From CAYJPV01 sp964396055 (GTDB lineage: Bacteria > Acidobacteriota > Vicinamibacteria > Vicinamibacterales > JAKQTR01): a stretch of DNA of 7,200 nt. The stretch lies in the NCBI GenBank assembly GCA_964396055.1, contig CAYNDV010000199.1, positions 1 through 7,200 of the forward strand, written 5' to 3'. Made by a program: the position numbers and the translations under genes. The notes beneath the pieces are model-generated. The model was not told where the DNA came from. It was given only the letters and a program-made list of their open reading frames with translations, and did no database searches. Shown here one piece after another: positions 5,010 through 7,200 of this stretch; the stretch's first letter is position 1; each line of letters starts with the position of its first letter.

Positions 5010-7070
5010 GTGAAATACCCGGCATCCTGTGTCCTTCTGGCCGCCCTCGCGCTGGGCGCCGCGGCCTGTGGTTCATCGACCCCGCCGCGCGCCGCGCAGC
5101 AGAAACTGATCATCCTCGGCTTCGACGGCCTCGATCCGAAGCTGACGAAGCGGTGGATTGCCGAGGGCCGCCTGCCGAACTTCGCGAAGCTGGCCGGCGA
5201 GGGCGGCCTCTACGACCTCGAGACCAGCCACTCGCCCGAGTCGCCCACCGCGTGGGCCTCGTTCGCCACCGGCGCCAACGCCGGCAAGCACAACATCTAC
5301 GACTTCCTCGTGCGCGACACCCGCACGTACATGCCCGATCTCGGCATCGTGAAGAAGGTGCCGCCCGAGTTCATCTTCAACTACTTCCCGATCAAGAAGC
5401 CGCAGGTGCTGTCCCTGCGCGGCGGCACGTCGTTCTGGGCCACGGCCGGGCAGGCGGGCGTGCGCTCGAGCATCATGACCGTGCCGGTGACCTTCCCCGC
5501 CGAGGAATTCGCCAACGGTGAGCTGCTCTCGGGCCTGCCGCTGCCCGACATCCGCGGCACGGTGGGCACGTTCTACTACTTCGCCACGGACCTCTCTCGT
5601 TACGAAGAGGGCAACACCGAGATGGGCGGCATCCTGAAGCGCCTGGTCTTCGACGGCCAGGTGGCCACCACCGAACTGGTGGGCCCGCCGAACCCGGTGG
5701 TGAAGGCGCAGCAGCGCGCCATCCACGCCAAGGGACCGGCCCTCTCGGATGCGGACAAGGCGGCGCTGGCCGACCTCGCGACGCGCGAGGACGTGCGGCT
5801 GCCGATCACCGTCCGGTGGAACCGGCCCGAGCGGCGCGCCACGATCGAGATCGGCGGCGAGACCGTCAGCCTCGAGCAGGGACAGTGGAGCAAGTGGGTG
5901 CCCCTCGAGTTCCGGGTGAACCTGCTCATCCGGCTGCACGGCATGGCGCAGCTGTTCCTCATCAAGGCCGACACCGACCTGCAGCTGTACATCTCGCCGG
6001 TGAACTTCCGGCCCGACAAGCCGCCGGTGCCGATCTCGGCGCCCGAGGCCCTGTCGAAGAACCTGTACGACCGCCTCGGGTTCTTCCGCACCCTGGGCTG
6101 GGCCGAAGCCACGTGGCCCCTCAACGAGGACCGCATCGACGAGCAGGCGTTCATGGACGACCTGTACCGCGCCTTCGACGATCGCGCGCAGGTCATCCTG
6201 CACCGCATCGACCAGGGACAGTGGGATCTCGTCGTGGGCGTCATCGAGGCCACCGACCGCGTGCAGCACATGATGTGGCGCTTCCTCGATCGGGAACACC
6301 CGATGTACGACGAGGCGCTGGCGGCGAAGTACGGGAACGCCATCGAGCGCGTCTACCGCCGCGCGGACCAGTTCCTCGGCGAGGTGCGCGACCACGTGGG
6401 GCCGGACGTCCCGATCCTGGTCGTGTCCGACCACGGCTTCCACTCGTTCCGCCACGCAGTCAACCTCAACACGTGGCTCGTGCAGGAGGGGTTCCTCGCG
6501 GTGAAGGGCGAGCGCACCGAGATGAAGACGCTCGACAACCTGTTCCTGGGCACGGGCGAGTTCTGGGAGAACGTGGACTGGTCGAAGTCGAAGGCCTACG
6601 CCATGGGACTCGGCCAGGTGTTCATCAACGTGAAGGGCCGCGAGGGCCAGGGCATCGTGAGCCCCGGCGACGAATACCGCCAGGTGGTCGACGACCTGGC
6701 GGCGCGCCTGCTGACGCTCACGGACCCGCACACGGGCGCGCGCATCGTCAGCGGCGTCTACAAGCGCGACGAGGTCTACTCCGGGCCGTACGTGAAGGAC
6801 GCGCCGGACCTGCAGGTGGGGATGGTGGACGGCTACCGGGTGTCGTGGCAGACCACGCTGGGCGGGTCGCCGGCGGGACTCGTCTATCCCAACGCGCGCA
6901 AGTGGAGCGGCGACCACTGCGGGTTCGACTACAAGACCATTCCGGGCGTGCTCATCTCGAGCCGACCCATCCAGGGCGACGCCGCCCGCATCATCGATGT
7001 CGCGCCCACGGTCCTGAAGCACTTCGGCGTCGCCGTGCCGAAGGACATCGACGGCCGGCCGCTGTTCTGA
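5010..7070 (+). CDS. Lipoprotein of the type I phosphodiesterase/nucleotide pyrophosphatase (alkaline phosphatase) superfamily
   Basis: This encodes 686 residues from the GTG at 5010. Residues 1-20 look like a lipoprotein signal: a short basic start, a Leu/Ala core and LGAAAC with Cys20, although Ala rather than Leu at -3 makes the lipobox imperfect. Mature protein would be membrane-anchored outside the cytoplasm. Candidate metal ligands of the alkaline phosphatase superfamily are D39 (LGFDGLDP), nucleophile T80 (SPESPTAWASFATG), D416 and H420 (EATDRVQH), D474 and H475 (VVSDHGFHSFR) and H636 (WSGDHCGFD). These suggest a two-metal phosphoesterase that is probably active. The substrate is unknown: nucleotides, lipid head groups, glycans or phosphonates are all possible. 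Residues ~200-345 form a large insert between the nucleophile region and the second ligand set, rich in beta-type sequence. A longer in-frame reading from 4872 is rejected because it translates the repeat element. The gene is divergent from ruvX. Confidence 0.88.
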   Translation: MKYPASCVLLAALALGAAACGSSTPPRAAQQKLIILGFDGLDPKLTKRWIAEGRLPNFAKLAGEGGLYDLETSHSPESPTAWASFATGANAGKHNIYDFLVRDTRTYMPDLGIVKKVPPEFIFNYFPIKKPQVLSLRGGTSFWATAGQAGVRSSIMTVPVTFPAEEFANGELLSGLPLPDIRGTVGTFYYFATDLSRYEEGNTEMGGILKRLVFDGQVATTELVGPPNPVVKAQQRAIHAKGPALSDADKAALADLATREDVRLPITVRWNRPERRATIEIGGETVSLEQGQWSKWVPLEFRVNLLIRLHGMAQLFLIKADTDLQLYISPVNFRPDKPPVPISAPEALSKNLYDRLGFFRTLGWAEATWPLNEDRIDEQAFMDDLYRAFDDRAQVILHRIDQGQWDLVVGVIEATDRVQHMMWRFLDREHPMYDEALAAKYGNAIERVYRRADQFLGEVRDHVGPDVPILVVSDHGFHSFRHAVNLNTWLVQEGFLAVKGERTEMKTLDNLFLGTGEFWENVDWSKSKAYAMGLGQVFINVKGREGQGIVSPGDEYRQVVDDLAARLLTLTDPHTGARIVSGVYKRDEVYSGPYVKDAPDLQVGMVDGYRVSWQTTLGGSPAGLVYPNARKWSGDHCGFDYKTIPGVLISSRPIQGDAARIIDVAPTVLKHFGVAVPKDIDGRPLF

Positions 7071-7075
7071 CGGCC

Positions 7076-7200
7076 ATGCCCCGACCCCCGCGCCTGGCGT
7101 GCGTGGCGGTGGCGATCCTCGCGCTGACCGGCGCGGCACCGGCCCGCCAGGCGCCGGCGCCAGCCGGCCCGTCAGCCGAGGCGCTCGCCGAGCGCGCCGC
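7076..7200 (+). CDS. Start of an exported protein of unknown function (3' end outside window)
   Basis: Forty-one codons are visible from an ATG at 7076, five bases after the stop of the phosphodiesterase gene, so the two are probably co-transcribed. The N-terminus has a basic start (MPRPPRLA), a hydrophobic core (CVAVAILALTGAA) and a likely signal peptidase I site around APA-RQ. A Pro/Ala-rich linker (QAPAPAGPSAEALAERA) follows, typical of exported proteins in GC-rich bacteria. Cys9 is too early in the core to be a lipobox. Nothing in this fragment names a family. No clear Shine-Dalgarno is present; it may be translated by coupling to the upstream gene. Confidence 0.6.
   Translation, partial: MPRPPRLACVAVAILALTGAAPARQAPAPAGPSAEALAERA

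Noticed and set aside
4889..5113. N-terminal extension of RuvX
   Set aside because: It would overlap the divergent phosphodiesterase gene and the repeat element; the conserved RuvX N-terminus starts at 4888.
5073..7139. Open frame of 688 codons on the minus strand
   Set aside because: It is a mirror of the phosphodiesterase coding frame; the composition reflects the complement of its codons.

Overview
The window is very GC-rich, densely packed bacterial chromosome with strong GC preference at third codon positions. The gene content is housekeeping: the 3' end of xseA, then xseB, an ispA-type prenyl synthase, tlyA and nadK on the plus strand; mltG and ruvX on the minus strand; then a secreted lipoprotein of the type I phosphodiesterase/alkaline phosphatase superfamily and the start of another exported protein on the plus strand. 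The composition, the gene order and the large lipoprotein phosphodiesterase would suit an Acidobacteriota genome (Vicinamibacteria-like). That assignment is an impression, not something a marker in the window proves. I found no tRNA, rRNA, CRISPR array, integrase or transposase.

Positions 1-3280 form a tight, probably co-transcribed run (xseA-xseB-ispA-tlyA-nadK). xseA/xseB and xseB/ispA overlap as ATGA, tlyA begins 4 bases after the ispA stop, and nadK begins 24 bases after tlyA. The order resembles the widespread xseA-xseB-ispA-dxs-tlyA-nadK cluster, but dxs is absent between ispA and tlyA. The ispA gene is broken: its two conserved halves, one with the first Asp-rich motif and one with the second, lie in different frames. 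The join near 1208-1210 also seems to lack about seven codons, which fits a deletion of about 20 bases or an assembly error.

Positions 3281-4888 hold the convergent minus-strand pair ruvX then mltG. Short tandem repeats of period 7 (CTTCT-type heptamers) sit on or over the stop codons of both genes. A separate period-8 repeat (TTCGGCTG) lies in the ruvX-mltG spacer. The last ~25 residues of MltG appear to be encoded by repeat-derived DNA.

Positions 4889-5009 separate the divergent ruvX and phosphodiesterase genes. Almost the whole gap is a REP-like element: a 23-bp inverted repeat with one mismatch, plus an extra direct copy of its GGGGTCGGGAC core in the loop. Each arm carries an outward-facing TTGCGA, 18 bases upstream of a -10-like hexamer that lies just ahead of each gene's start codon. 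The element could therefore be a symmetric bidirectional promoter giving leaderless or nearly leaderless mRNAs. This is the most unusual structure in the window.

Positions 5010-7200 contain the 686-residue lipoprotein phosphodiesterase with a full set of candidate metal ligands. It is followed after 5 bases by the beginning of an exported protein that runs off the edge.
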